A stretch of 64,000 nucleotides of DNA from Xanthomonas hydrangeae (GCA_905142475.1 LR990730.1:3844001-3908000); one strand, 5' to 3'. Numbered from the stretch's first letter, positions 53,520 to 63,545 are shown. The notes: generated by a model not told the origin, from the letters alone. A program made the numbers and translations.

Positions 53520-53996
53520 TTACTGCACCGTGCCGCCGCTGGCGTCCTGGCCGTTGCCGACCTGGATACGGCGCGGGGTGGCCGCCGGGCGCTTGGGGAT
53601 GCGGATTTCCAGCACACCGTTGTGCCCGGTCGCGGTGATGCCGTCGGGGTCGGCACTGTCGGGCAGCGCGAAGCGGCGGTGGAAGCTGCCATAGCGGCGC
53701 TCGATGCGCGAGAATCGCTCGGTCTCGGTGCTGGACTCGCCCTTGCGCTCGCCCTTGATCGACAGGATGCCCTTGTCCATCTGCACCTCGATCTGGGCGG
53801 GGTCGATGCCCGGCAGGTCGGCATACAGCACGAAATGGTTGGCCTCTTCCTTGATGTCCACGCGCGGCACCCACTGCGCGGTCACCACCGCCGATTCGTC
53901 GGTGTCGCCGTTCTGCTCGAAGAAACGGTCGAACACGTGCTTGATCTCGTTTTGCAGCGCATGGGTGGGCCACTGTGGATAACGAACGATGTTCAT
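53520..53996 (-). CDS. Small heat-shock protein, Hsp20 (alpha-crystallin) family
   Basis: A 158-residue protein with a short N-terminal arm, an alpha-crystallin domain (VPRVDIKEEANHFVLYADLP to VLEIRIPKR) with the GILSIKGERK and GHNGVLEIRIPK signatures, and a Gln/Gly/Thr-rich tail ending IQVGNGQDASGGTVQ. It holds unfolding proteins as an ATP-independent chaperone. It is first in the stress pair with cbpA and divergent from the peroxiredoxin. Confidence 0.95.
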   Translation of the reverse strand: MNIVRYPQWPTHALQNEIKHVFDRFFEQNGDTDESAVVTAQWVPRVDIKEEANHFVLYADLPGIDPAQIEVQMDKGILSIKGERKGESSTETERFSRIERRYGSFHRRFALPDSADPDGITATGHNGVLEIRIPKRPAATPRRIQVGNGQDASGGTVQ

Positions 53997-54158
53997 TGCG
54001 AGCCTCCAAAAGGTTGGGTGAGGGGCCGGCTGCCGCGGCGTGCGCCGTTGCGCCGGCCATGTGCGTCAGATAGGCGTGCCGCTGTGGATTTCAAGCGCGT
54101 TGACGCGCTTTTCCCTCGCCCCTTTCTAGACTTCGTTCAGCCGCAGGAGCCCCGCCCC

Positions 54159-54641
54159 ATGACCATCCACGTTGGTGACCGCATTCCCGAAGTCGTGCTC
54201 AAGCGCCTGCGCGAGGGCATCGAGGCGGTGGACACCCACAGCCTGTTCGCCGGCCGCAAGGTGCTGCTGTTCGCGGTGCCGGGCGCCTTTACCCCGACCT
54301 GCTCGGCCAAGCACCTGCCGGGCTATGTGGAGCACTTCGACGCATTCCGCAAACGCGGCATTGAGGTGCTGTGCACCGCGGTCAACGACCCGTTCGTGAT
54401 GCAGGCCTGGGGCCGCAGCCAGTTGATCCCCGACGGCCTGCACCTGCTGCCCGACGGCAACGCCGAACTGGCCCGCGCGCTTGGGCTGGAGATCGACGCC
54501 AGCGGCTCGGGCATGGGCCTGCGCTCGCGCCGCTACGCACTGTATGCCGACGACGCCGTGGTCAAGGCCTTGTTCGTCGAAGAACCCGGCGAATTCAAGG
54601 TGTCTGCCGCCGATTACGTACTGCAGCACCTGCCCGATTGA
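54159..54641 (+). CDS. Peroxiredoxin, PrxV/AhpE-like
   Basis: A 160-residue peroxiredoxin from the ATG at 54159 with a GCAGGAG ribosome binding site. The peroxidatic cysteine is Cys48 in FAVPGAFTPTCSAKH, the classical PrxV motif. Another Cys (Cys72) lies in IEVLCTAVND, and no obvious C-terminal resolving Cys is present, so it probably acts with an external thiol such as glutaredoxin. It reduces hydrogen and organic peroxides. It is followed 43 bp later by the ferritin-like gene. Confidence 0.95.
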   Translation: MTIHVGDRIPEVVLKRLREGIEAVDTHSLFAGRKVLLFAVPGAFTPTCSAKHLPGYVEHFDAFRKRGIEVLCTAVNDPFVMQAWGRSQLIPDGLHLLPDGNAELARALGLEIDASGSGMGLRSRRYALYADDAVVKALFVEEPGEFKVSAADYVLQHLPD

Positions 54642-54684
54642 TGCATTGATTCCCCCCAACCACTCAGAAGGAAACCGGCCAGCC

Positions 54685-55245
54685 ATGTCTAACCAGCCAG
54701 CCAAGCAACTCCCCGACGGCATCACTGATACCGCCACCTTGCGCAGCCGCGCACGCCAGAGCATCGAAGACGGTGCCATCACCGAGAGCTACCACGCCGA
54801 CCGCGAGGCGGTGATCGAGCTGCTCAACACCGCACTGGCCACCGAATACGTGTGCACCCTGCGGTATTACCGCCACTACTTCATGGCCAAGGGCATGCTT
54901 GCCGACGCGGTCAAGGGCGAGTTCCTGGAGCATGCGCAGCAGGAACAGGCGCACGCACACAGGCTCGCCGAGCGCATCGTGCAGCTGGGCGGCGAACCGG
55001 ACCTCAACCCGGACACGCTGACCAAGCGCTCGCACGCCGAATACAAGGAAGGCACCGACCTGCGCGACATGGTGCGCGAGAACCTGATTGCCGAACGCAT
55101 CGCCATCGACAGCTACCGCGAGATGATCGATTTCATCGGCGACAAGGACACCACCACCAAGCGCATTCTCGAAAGCATCCTGGCTCAGGAAGAAGAGCAT
55201 GCCGATGAGTTTGCCGACCTGCTCGAAGGCTGGATTGGCGAGTAA
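54685..55245 (+). CDS. Ferritin-like (bacterioferritin/Dps-related) protein
   Basis: A 186-residue four-helix protein. Iron ligands are visible as E in LATEYVCTLRYYRH, E/H in EFLEHAQQEQAHAHRLAERI, and E pairs in NLIAERIAIDSYREM and ILAQEEEHADEFADLL. The helices and motif order match bacterioferritin/Dps-like proteins of the rubrerythrin-ferritin superfamily. With the peroxiredoxin just upstream, it forms a peroxide/iron detoxification pair. A haem ligand of true bacterioferritin is not evident. Confidence 0.9.
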   Translation: MSNQPAKQLPDGITDTATLRSRARQSIEDGAITESYHADREAVIELLNTALATEYVCTLRYYRHYFMAKGMLADAVKGEFLEHAQQEQAHAHRLAERIVQLGGEPDLNPDTLTKRSHAEYKEGTDLRDMVRENLIAERIAIDSYREMIDFIGDKDTTTKRILESILAQEEEHADEFADLLEGWIGE

Positions 55246-55356
55246 GGTGATGGTGGTTGATGCGTCAGTGCACCGCAACCTGCATTGATATCGCGTCGTA
55301 GCGTCGTTTGGGTGCGGTCAAAGGCTCAAGTCAAAAGCCTGGTTAGTCGAGGGCGC

Positions 55357-55460
55357 GGTGCCCTCGCCGCTTGCGGGACACGCCGTGAATCCACCCCTGG
55401 AGGCTCGGTGGCGGCATCCATGCCGCCACACGGTCCCGCAAGCGGTGAGGACACCGCACC
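55357..55460. repeat. Long palindromic repeat, type A
   Basis: Same unit as 12991-13094 (ends GGTGCCCTCGCC and GAGGACACCGCACC); differs mostly in the central loop. Confidence 0.85.
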
Positions 55461-55509
55461 AGAACGTTGGTCGGTTGCTTGAAACATGCACACCGACCAC
55501 CTCGACCGG

Positions 55510-55644
55510 TCCTTGCCCGCCCACCGTCGCGGGACCTTACGCGGCATGGATGCCGCGTAAGAGCCTACATGGACGTACTTGCGGCGTGTCCCGCGACGGT
55601 GGGCGGGCAAGGGCCCTGCAGCCAAACCACAGACCAGCCGCTCT
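55510..55644. repeat. Long palindromic repeat, type B, copy 2
   Basis: Begins CCTTGCCCGCCCACCGTCGC, central palindrome TTACGCGGCAT/ATGCCGCGTAA, ends in GGGCGGGCAAGG; no tandem expansion. Confidence 0.85.
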
Positions 55645-55744
55645 GCAACTGACAGAAACTTGGCTAGCCGAGGGTGCGATGTACTCACCAGAAAATTTGC
55701 TGGTCGCTTCATTGAAAGCCACTCACACCGACCATCACGACCGG

Positions 55745-55876
55745 TCCTTGCCGCCCACCGTCGCGGGACCTTACGCGGCATGGATGCCGCGTAAGAGCCT
55801 ACAAGGACGTACTTGCGGCGTGTCCCGCGATGGTGGGCGGGCAAGGGCCCTGCAGCCAAACCACAGACCAGCCGCT
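55745..55876. repeat. Long palindromic repeat, type B, copy 3
   Basis: As copy 2, with a few base changes, in the same orientation. Confidence 0.85.
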
Positions 55877-55890
55877 CCTGAATCTCTGCT

Positions 55891-58314
55891 TCAACGCAAC
55901 ACCCGAAAGCGCACCTGCGTCCAGGCACCGTCACTTGCCATCGCGGTGAGCGTGTGCGTGCCGACGTCTTCAAAATCGCGTTGAAATCCCTGCCGGCCAC
56001 TGGTCTGTGCAATCCAGCGGCCGTCCAGCAACCAATCGATGCGCGCGTCGCTCCCTAATGCACGTAGTTGCAAGCGCACCGGGCGCGCGGTGGCGTTGGC
56101 GCGTGCCAACGTGGCGCGATCGCTCAGGCCGTCGATGCGCAACAAGCCACCACCGGTCATGCGCCCATCGGGCAGACAGTCCGGCGCGAGCGGCGGCAAT
56201 TGCGCGGCACCGCGTTCGGCCGTGCTGAGCCAGGGCGAGACCAGTGCCGGCCAACGCGCCAACGTGCGTGGCGCACGCTGATGCGCCTGGCTGCACTCTT
56301 GCGACAGCCGCTGACCGCTGCGCGCATCCACATCGAAGTGCAGCTGGCCGCTCTGCCATAACCGCGCATCGCGTTCGGCGAAGGTGGGCGGTACTGCGCC
56401 GTCGAGCGCGTACGCTTCGGCACGTCGCGCGCATTGCGCCGGTGGTGTGTGGTCGGCCGCGCCGCCGAGCGGCCAGCAGATCTCCAAGGCCTGCACAGTG
56501 GCCGGCATCGGCACCGGTGCGCTATCGCCGGCACTGCGCGGCAACGCATCGATGACTTCGAACATCAGCGGCAGCGCAGTGACTGCGCCGTACTGGCCCG
56601 GCAGCGGCGTGCCATCCGGGCGACCCACCCACACCCCGACCGTGTAACGGCGCGTGCCACCGATCGCCCACGCATCGCGGTAGCCGTAACTGGTGCCGGT
56701 TTTCCACGCCACGCCCGGGCGCGCGGCGGTGTCGAAGGTGCCGCTGCCATACCCGGGGCGCGGATTGCTTTGCAAAATCTCGCGCACGATCCAGGCCGCA
56801 CCCGGCGACATCAGCCGGCGCTCGATGCGCGCATCCTCGGGCGTGTAGCGCACGTGCCCGGCAATCCCGCCGCGATTGAGCGCAGCAAATGCGCCCACCA
56901 GTTCCTGCAATTGCGCACCGGTGCCGCCCAGAATCAATGCAAGCGACGGCGTGCTGCCATGTGCAAACCGCAAACCGATCCCGGCATTGGACAGCCGCGC
57001 AGCAAACCGCGCCGGGCCGATACGATCGAGCAGATCCACCGCCGGCACGTTCAACGACAGCCGCAACGCCGTCGCTGCGCTTACCGGCCCATTGAACGCC
57101 GCATCGAAATTGCCGGGCCGATAACTGCCAAAGCTCTGCGGGGCATCCACCAACAGGCTTTCGGAATGGATCAACCCATCGTCCAGGGCCATGCCATACA
57201 GAAACGGCTTGAGGGTGGAACCGGGCGAGCGCCAGGCTTGCACCATGTCCACATGCCCCAGCCGCTTGCGATCGCCGAAGCTGGCCGACCCCACATACGC
57301 ACGCGCTTCCATCGTCGCGTTGTCCACCACCAACAATGCCGCAGACGTGCGCTCGGGCAGTTGCGAAAAGTACGTCGCGACGCGCTCTTCCAAGGTGCGC
57401 TGCAATTCCACATCCAGCGTGGTGACGATGCGCGCCGCACGCGGTTGCGCGCTGTGCAGACGCTGCGCGAGCAAGGCCGCATGCAAGGGCGGTTTGAGCG
57501 AACGCGTGACCACCGGTTCGATGCGCGCATCGTCCACCTGCGCGCGCGACCACACGCCCAGTTCCACCATGCGATCGAGCACCTTGTCGCGTGCACGTTG
57601 CGCAGCTTCCGGATGGCGATCCGGGCGCAGGCGGCTTGGCGATTGCGGCAGCACCGCCAGCAACGCGGCTTCGGCCTGCGACAAGGCCTTGGCCGGTTTG
57701 CCCAGGTAGGCCCAACTGGCCGCTTCCACGCCTTCGATGGTGCCACCGTAGGGCGCGCGCTCCAGATACAACGTGAGAATCTCGCGCTTGCTCAGGTGCG
57801 CTTCCAGTTGCAGCGCGCGTAACACCTGCTTGGCCTTGCCCCACGGCGTGCGTGTATGCGGATCCAGGATGCGCGCCACCTGCATGGTCAGCGTCGAACC
57901 ACCGGAGACGATGCGCCCCTGCCCGATCCATTGCCAGCCGGCCCGCAACAGGCCCCACGGATTGACGCCCGGATGGCGCCAGAACCAGCGGTCTTCGTAC
58001 TTCAGCAGCGCCTGCAGATACAGCGGCGACACGCTCTGCGGGCTGGCCGGATAACGCCATACGCCATTGCGATCGGCGAACGCGCGCAACGGCGTGCCAT
58101 CGCGTGCGACCACCAGCGTAGAGGTGTCGCGGGATCTTGGCAGCGGCAGCGGGAAGGCCAGGTCCAGCAGCAGCACGGCAGACAACAGCGCCACTGCGCT
58201 CCAGCGCAGCCACGTCAACCAGCGGCGGTGGCCGCGTTGAGCCACATCATCGGTGGCAGCGACGCGTTCCTGCGTCCGCTCGGTCCTTGCCTGCGCTTGC
58301 TGCTGCTCATCCAT
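55891..58314 (-). CDS. pbpC: Penicillin-binding protein 1C
   Basis: An 807-residue class A PBP from the ATG at 58314. A membrane anchor (WLTWLRWSAVALLSAVLLLDLAF) precedes the GT51 transglycosylase domain (EDRWFWRHPGVNPWGLLRA, GGSTLTMQVARIL). The transpeptidase domain follows, with the SxxK serine in RSPGSTLKPFLYG, and a BiPBP_C domain ends the protein. PBP1C is a peptidoglycan glycosyltransferase with weak beta-lactam binding. The alpha-2-macroglobulin gene that usually accompanies pbpC is not in the window. Confidence 0.94.
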   Translation of the reverse strand: MDEQQQAQARTERTQERVAATDDVAQRGHRRWLTWLRWSAVALLSAVLLLDLAFPLPLPRSRDTSTLVVARDGTPLRAFADRNGVWRYPASPQSVSPLYLQALLKYEDRWFWRHPGVNPWGLLRAGWQWIGQGRIVSGGSTLTMQVARILDPHTRTPWGKAKQVLRALQLEAHLSKREILTLYLERAPYGGTIEGVEAASWAYLGKPAKALSQAEAALLAVLPQSPSRLRPDRHPEAAQRARDKVLDRMVELGVWSRAQVDDARIEPVVTRSLKPPLHAALLAQRLHSAQPRAARIVTTLDVELQRTLEERVATYFSQLPERTSAALLVVDNATMEARAYVGSASFGDRKRLGHVDMVQAWRSPGSTLKPFLYGMALDDGLIHSESLLVDAPQSFGSYRPGNFDAAFNGPVSAATALRLSLNVPAVDLLDRIGPARFAARLSNAGIGLRFAHGSTPSLALILGGTGAQLQELVGAFAALNRGGIAGHVRYTPEDARIERRLMSPGAAWIVREILQSNPRPGYGSGTFDTAARPGVAWKTGTSYGYRDAWAIGGTRRYTVGVWVGRPDGTPLPGQYGAVTALPLMFEVIDALPRSAGDSAPVPMPATVQALEICWPLGGAADHTPPAQCARRAEAYALDGAVPPTFAERDARLWQSGQLHFDVDARSGQRLSQECSQAHQRAPRTLARWPALVSPWLSTAERGAAQLPPLAPDCLPDGRMTGGGLLRIDGLSDRATLARANATARPVRLQLRALGSDARIDWLLDGRWIAQTSGRQGFQRDFEDVGTHTLTAMASDGAWTQVRFRVLR

Positions 58315-58426
58315 CTTGCGAAGCATGCAGGGCAAAACACATTTCGGCCACTCTTGCGCGCAGCAAACCGTGGCGTTGAGCGATCAGCTCACGTGTGCGT
58401 TGCCGCCCTGCGCGAGGACAAAGGCG

Positions 58427-59201
58427 TTAGCCAACGACTTCCGCAGGCGCAGTGCGACGCGGCCGTACAAACAGCCGCAACAAGCCCATCGCCAGGAATA
58501 CGGCAGATAGCCGCAATGCCATGCCGAGCCAGCCACTGGCGGCCGAATCGGACACCGCAAAGACCGTCCAGGCCGCATTGAGCGAGACATGCAGCACCCA
58601 GCCGCTCCAGATCGTGTAACCGTCCTGCGCGTCCACAATGGCAAACAGCAGCGCCGATGCCGGTGATGACGAAGATCAATAACGCGTCGCCGCCTCCGCC
58701 GCCTGCCCCCAGCCAATGCACGCCGCCGAACACAACGGCCTGCACCAGCGCGGCGATCGCCGGACGCCAGGCCAGCGCGCGGCAGGCAAAGACGAAGCCG
58801 AAACCACGAAAGACGATTTCTTCGGCCAGCGGAAACAGCAGCGCCAGCCACAGCAGGCCAAGCAGATCGTCGGTGCCCACCGAGGTGGATTGCGTCCACA
58901 GCCCAAGCCAGCACGGCAGTGTGGCCAACAGCGTCAGCGCCGGTCCGCGTAAGCCGTTCCAACGCAGCCCCAGACGCGCTGCGATCCCGCCTGGCGTACC
59001 AGGACGCAGCAAGGCCGCTGCGACCAGCACGACCACCACGCTGAGCAGATTGTCGGCAATCCCGCCGCCGTAGGGCACGGGAATTTTCGGGATAGGCAAA
59101 CCAACCGCCTTGGCCACGTCGCGTACCTGCAACGCGATCAGCAGCACCACTAACCAGACGACATGCGGACTGAATTTGCGCTGGCGTGTATCGAGCGGCA
59201 T
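58427..59201 (-). pseudogene. CPBP-family intramembrane metalloprotease, frameshifted near the C-terminus
   Basis: From the ATG at 59201 the frame gives a multi-pass membrane protein with the CPBP motifs FPLAEEIVFRGFGF (EExxxR) and AVVFGGVHWLGAG, then passes into a different frame at about 58640-58660 after VITGIGAA. The other frame continues FAIVDAQDGYTIWSGWVLHVSLNAAWT and ends with two more membrane helices, the normal CPBP end. One base too many, or two too few, separates them. The proposed protease histidine (H in VHW) is in the first part, but the last helices are lost. As written the first frame runs on to 58389 in nonsense sequence. Confidence 0.75.
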
Positions 59202-59336
59202 GCAGACATCCTTGCGTGCAAACAACGCCTGACTATAGCGGCGGCGGCAGGGTCCCCGCAGTGCCATGGGTCATGCTGTGCGGCGACAGTGCGCATCCGT
59301 CGCAAGCCTGCTGCGTGCAGCGAGGTAACGCGGCGC

Positions 59337-60284
59337 TCAACGCTTCTCCAGCGTCGCGCGATAGCGCAGCAAGGCTTCCGGCGCATCGGTCTGGATGATC
59401 GAGACGCCATCGCGATACAGGCGGCCCCAGACCTTGTCCGGGTCGCGCTCGGCATCGGCGTCGCCACCGTAACCGGCGATAAAGCCTTCCCACAGCGAGT
59501 TGACCATCAGCCGCACGTTGTGCGCCTTGCCCACGGCGACCAATGCCGGTAACTGCGCTGCCGACATCTTGGGCAACTCGAACGCGGCCGGATGCGCGTT
59601 ACGTGTCTGCGCGGTGGCGATCGCGGCCAGGTCGGCATTGCCATGCGCGTTGATCAGGATCGGGAAGAAGTACACCTTGTCGAACGGCAGCATCGCCGCC
59701 AGCGGCGCAGTGGCGATGCCGGCTTCGGCCTTGACGATCACTTGATGCTGCATCCCGGCGCGTACGACCGCGTCGACCACCTGCACGTAGATCGCATCCT
59801 TGACGTCCAGGTTGAGCAGGATGTGGCCCTTGGACTTGGCCAGCATCTGATCGAGCGTGACCACACGTTGGTCGGTCAGCGGTGCCTGCGCGCCACCTTC
59901 GTCGCTGCGCAGCCGCAGTTTTCTCAGGTCGGCCAAGGTCAGCTCGGAGAGTTTGCCGGTGCCATCGGTGGTGCGGTCCACGGTGGCATCGTGCAGCATC
60001 ACCAAGGTGCCGTCGGCGGCACGGCGCACATCGGTTTCCATCACGTCGGCGCCGATGGCGATGCAACGTTCCAGCGCGGCCAGCGAGTTTTCCGGCGCGG
60101 TGTCGTTGAAACCGTGCTCCGGTGCCGGCGCGTGGCAACCGCGATGGGCCACCACCACGATGCCGCCCTTTGGATTGGTCAGCCGGGCCTGGATCGCGGC
60201 CACACCGGTGGGCGCTGCGCTTGCAGTGGTGGCGAGCGCCACGCACAGCCTCGCTGCGAGGGCGGCAACAGAACGTAATGTCAT
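59337..60284 (-). CDS. Glycerophosphodiester phosphodiesterase, periplasmic
   Basis: A 315-residue GDPD enzyme with a signal peptide (VAALAARLCVALATTASAA). The catalytic and metal residues are in IVVVAHRGCH (HR), ENSLAALERCIAIGADVMETDV (E and D), and LVMLHDATVDRTTDGTG (HD). It hydrolyses glycerophosphodiesters to glycerol-3-phosphate and alcohols, giving phosphate or carbon from phospholipid debris. It is on the same strand as and 162 bp after the TonB-dependent receptor, which might import its substrate. Confidence 0.92.
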   Translation of the reverse strand: MTLRSVAALAARLCVALATTASAAPTGVAAIQARLTNPKGGIVVVAHRGCHAPAPEHGFNDTAPENSLAALERCIAIGADVMETDVRRAADGTLVMLHDATVDRTTDGTGKLSELTLADLRKLRLRSDEGGAQAPLTDQRVVTLDQMLAKSKGHILLNLDVKDAIYVQVVDAVVRAGMQHQVIVKAEAGIATAPLAAMLPFDKVYFFPILINAHGNADLAAIATAQTRNAHPAAFELPKMSAAQLPALVAVGKAHNVRLMVNSLWEGFIAGYGGDADAERDPDKVWGRLYRDGVSIIQTDAPEALLRYRATLEKR

Positions 60285-60446
60285 CGAACAACTCCGCTTG
60301 AATGTGATTGACAGAATGACAACGCTTCGTCGGGCGGCGCGGCCAGTGCGTAATGCACGCTGCGGCAGCTAGTGCGCGTGCGCTGCACGACCACCGCTGC
60401 GCCGGCACTCACCTAACGACCGCTCGCGACGCGTCATTCGCCACGT

Positions 60447-63400
60447 CTAGAACGTCGGCGTAAAGCGCAGACCCAACCAATAGGTGGTGGGCACCGAGTA
60501 ACTGTCCTTGAGCAGATTCTGTCCGGGACCGGTCACGCTGGTGATACGGCTATGGGTGAGGTTGCTGACCTGGCCGATCAGGCTGAGCTGTTTGCTGATC
60601 GCGTAGGTCGCAGTGAAGTCGAGTTGCGAGCGCGGCGACCAGTACAGATCCTGCCAATCGATATTGCTGACGATGGCACGCAAGGCCTTGCCCTGGCGAT
60701 TGTAGGCCGCACGCAGCTCCAGCCCGCCGGTGTTGTAGAACAGCGTGGCATTGGCGGTGTAGTCCGGCTGGCCGACCAGGTTGTCGAGCTTGCGCTCGCG
60801 CTGGGCCACGTTGCTGCCGCTGCCGACGCTATAGGGCACATCCAGGCTGCCATCGAGCACGGCGAAGTTCGCGCTGAAGCCGACACCGCTCAGCCATGGC
60901 GCGATCGGCGCCAGGGTATTGACGATGCCGTTGAATTCCACCCCGCGGATGCGCGCCTTGGCGGCGTTGGCCGGCGTGCTGATCAGCGCGTTGGCGTAGG
61001 TGGTGCCGTCGAAGGTGAAGCTGTCGGTGCGCGAGAGCGTAAAGATCTCGTCCTGGATGCGCTTGTCGAACACGGCGGTGGAGGCGAACGCATCGAAATC
61101 GCCGGGTAAACGCCATTCCAGCGACAGATCCAGGTTATTGGACACGCGCGGCTTGATGTCCGGGTTGCCGATGGTGACGGTGACGCCTTGTGCATTCGGA
61201 TTGCCGGCATCGGCGGTGTTGACGAAGCCGATCGAGGTGCGCGCTGCATACGCATCGTACGGCGGGCGACCCAGCGTGCGGCTGGCACCGGCGCGCAGGT
61301 CCAAGGCATCGGTCAGGTGGTAAGTCATGATCGCCGAGGGCAGCAGATAGTCGTAGTCCGCATTGGTCGGGTTATCGACATACACGTAGCGATTGGTGGC
61401 GGCGTCGAGCTGCCGCTGGCGGCCGACCGTATTGAGCCTGGTGCTGTCGAAATGCAGGCCGCCCTGCACGTTGAAACGCTCGCTGCGATAGCTGACCAGG
61501 CCATAGCTGCCGAAGGTTTTTTCGGTATGGGTGAAGTTGTCCTGATTGCTGAAAGCCTGCTGGTCGGTGCTGTTGAACGCGCTCAGCGGCGTTGCAGCGA
61601 GCATGCGATTGGCCTTGTCCGGATCGATGGTGAGCAGGTTCAGGCCGGCATAGCGCATCGGCGCCCTGCCAGTGCCCGCCACATCGGCCAGGCCGAACGC
61701 CGGCGCGCTGGTATTGGGCTGATACTCGACGCGGAAGATGTCGTAGGACGGTTTGTCGGTGGTGTACGACACGCCTGCCGCAAAACCAATCCCTTGATCG
61801 CTTTCGCCCTGATTGAAGCCGTAATCGAGCCGGCCGGTGAGGATGCGATCGGCCGCGGTGCGTTTGTAGTCCGGACGCCAGTACGACAGGCTGTAGTTGT
61901 CCAGGTTGTTGTAGGCCTGCGGCGATACCCCGAAGCGCTGGTCGAAGCCGGAGGTGTCGTAATTGAACGCGTAGTTGGGCGTGGCATTGATGGTCACGCC
62001 ACTGCCGGTCTGGCCCACCGGCACGGGCGCGGCGCGGGTGATGCCGGTGGCGTACTTGATCATGCGGATCGGCTCGTCGTAGGTGGCATCCGACCACGCA
62101 CCGCGCGCGGAAAACTGCTGCCGATCGGTGGGCCGCCAGATCGTGCCCAACTGCGCCACCTTGGTGCGCGTGGTCACGATCTGGTTGGAATAACCCACCT
62201 CGATATCGCCACCGGGATAGCTGCCGGAGGTGGCGGTCTGATTGACCACCTGGCCACGGTTGCGCGGGTCGATGAGGACCTCGTTGCGCTGCATGTTGTC
62301 CTTGAAATAGTAATAGCCGGCCGTCGCATACGCTTCCAGCGCAGCACTGGGATGCACTTCGAACTTGCCGGTGACACCGTAACGGTCGCGCTGATTCTGC
62401 ACGTACCAATACTTGTCCTGCTGCGGCACCGCCCAGCCATTGCCCAGGTTGGCACCGGTCTGCAGCACGCCGTTGTTGTCGTAGAACCCGTAGTGCACCG
62501 TATCGGTGGTCATATGGGTTTCGGTGTAGCTGCTCAGCGTCTGGTAGTTGGCCGACAGCGTGAAGCCGTATTGCTGCTCGCTACCGAAGGTGCGGCTGCC
62601 GGTGGCGTTCAAGCGATACCCCGGGTCGTCCTGATCGCGCGGCTTGCCGACATCGTTGGCGTGGCCGAGCGCGGCTTCGGCGCTGAAGAACGGCTTGCCG
62701 CCATTTTCGAATGCGCTGCGCGTCTTGAGGTTGATCGCGCCGCCCGTGGCGTTGGGATCCAGATCCGGCGTAAAGGTTTTGACCACCTGCAACTCGCTGA
62801 CCATCGAGGCCGGCAGCAGATCCAGCCGCACGCCGCGGGTGATCGAGCCGAGCGTGCCGTTCGGCGTGCCGGGGGACGCGATGGTCAGCCCATCGATGGT
62901 GACGTTGTTGTAGGACGGCCCCAGGCCGCGCAAGACCGGCGTGGCCGCTTCGTCGCGCGGATGCTCGTTGTCGGTGGCCGGCAACACTGACAAACCGGGC
63001 ACACGGCGCAGCGCTTCGACGATGGTGCTGTCCGGCAAGGCGCGCACATCGGTGGCGCTGATGACGTCGGTGATATTGGTGGCTGCGCGCTTGCTTTCCA
63101 CTGCGGCGGCATTGGCACGACGCACGCCGGTGACCTGCATGGCATCGTGGGTTTGCACACCGGTTTTGGTAGTGGCAGGTGCGTTGGCGTTGGTTACTTC
63201 GCCTTGTGCGGATGTGGGCGATGAAGGCGATGCAGCAGGATCTACGGAGTCTGTAGATGCATCCAGCGACGATGGAGAACGTTGCTTTACCGTCGCAACT
63301 TCAGCATCGGACGTGGTTGCCTCGTCAGTGTTAGCCGTAGCTGCATCTCTAGGTGTAGGTGTAGGTGCAACTACACTCGCTGATGCGCTCGCGGTCGTAG

Positions 63401-63545
63401 CCATCGCTGCAGAAGACGTTTGAGCTGCGGCGTCGGACGGCATGGCTGCACGCTCGTTGGCGCATGCCTGTGAAGCTGGCGAACATGCCGCAATGGCCAC
63501 GGCGAGAACGGACAAGTGCAAACGGTACGAATCGGAGCGCTGCAT
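60447..63545 (-). CDS. TonB-dependent outer-membrane receptor with a long low-complexity N-terminal segment
   Basis: A 1032-residue protein from the ATG at 63545, where a signal peptide begins (RLHLSVLAVAIAACSPASQA); upstream codons run through REP sequence. Residues about 30-140 are unusually rich in Ala, Ser, Thr and Asp (ASASASVVAPTPTPRDAATA) and precede the plug, which starts near AVESKRAATNITDVISATDV and includes LRGLGPSYNNVTIDGL. The rest is a 22-strand barrel ending in the aromatic YWLGLRFTPTF. The plug type resembles oligosaccharide or polysaccharide TBDTs. The exact substrate is unknown; the nearby GDPD gene suggests a phosphodiester or organic phosphate ligand as one possibility. 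Confidence 0.92.
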   Translation of the reverse strand: MQRSDSYRLHLSVLAVAIAACSPASQACANERAAMPSDAAAQTSSAAMATTASASASVVAPTPTPRDAATANTDEATTSDAEVATVKQRSPSSLDASTDSVDPAASPSSPTSAQGEVTNANAPATTKTGVQTHDAMQVTGVRRANAAAVESKRAATNITDVISATDVRALPDSTIVEALRRVPGLSVLPATDNEHPRDEAATPVLRGLGPSYNNVTIDGLTIASPGTPNGTLGSITRGVRLDLLPASMVSELQVVKTFTPDLDPNATGGAINLKTRSAFENGGKPFFSAEAALGHANDVGKPRDQDDPGYRLNATGSRTFGSEQQYGFTLSANYQTLSSYTETHMTTDTVHYGFYDNNGVLQTGANLGNGWAVPQQDKYWYVQNQRDRYGVTGKFEVHPSAALEAYATAGYYYFKDNMQRNEVLIDPRNRGQVVNQTATSGSYPGGDIEVGYSNQIVTTRTKVAQLGTIWRPTDRQQFSARGAWSDATYDEPIRMIKYATGITRAAPVPVGQTGSGVTINATPNYAFNYDTSGFDQRFGVSPQAYNNLDNYSLSYWRPDYKRTAADRILTGRLDYGFNQGESDQGIGFAAGVSYTTDKPSYDIFRVEYQPNTSAPAFGLADVAGTGRAPMRYAGLNLLTIDPDKANRMLAATPLSAFNSTDQQAFSNQDNFTHTEKTFGSYGLVSYRSERFNVQGGLHFDSTRLNTVGRQRQLDAATNRYVYVDNPTNADYDYLLPSAIMTYHLTDALDLRAGASRTLGRPPYDAYAARTSIGFVNTADAGNPNAQGVTVTIGNPDIKPRVSNNLDLSLEWRLPGDFDAFASTAVFDKRIQDEIFTLSRTDSFTFDGTTYANALISTPANAAKARIRGVEFNGIVNTLAPIAPWLSGVGFSANFAVLDGSLDVPYSVGSGSNVAQRERKLDNLVGQPDYTANATLFYNTGGLELRAAYNRQGKALRAIVSNIDWQDLYWSPRSQLDFTATYAISKQLSLIGQVSNLTHSRITSVTGPGQNLLKDSYSVPTTYWLGLRFTPTF

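Larger units (their letters stand above)
55246..55890. other. 645-bp gene-free region with palindromic repeats
   Basis: Between the ferritin gene and pbpC are one type A (55357-55460) and two type B (55510-55644, 55745-55876) long palindromes. Frames crossing them repeat the peptides found at 13.3 kb and are not genes. Confidence 0.8.

Noticed and set aside
52228..53694. 488-codon plus-strand frame over the chaperone genes
   Set aside because: It is the antisense of cbpA and hsp20 (GC-rich shadow), with no domain match.
55270..55984. Several frames of 60-230 codons through the repeats at 55.3-55.9 kb
   Set aside because: They are translations of palindromic repeats that also occur at 13.3 kb, with the same peptides on both strands.
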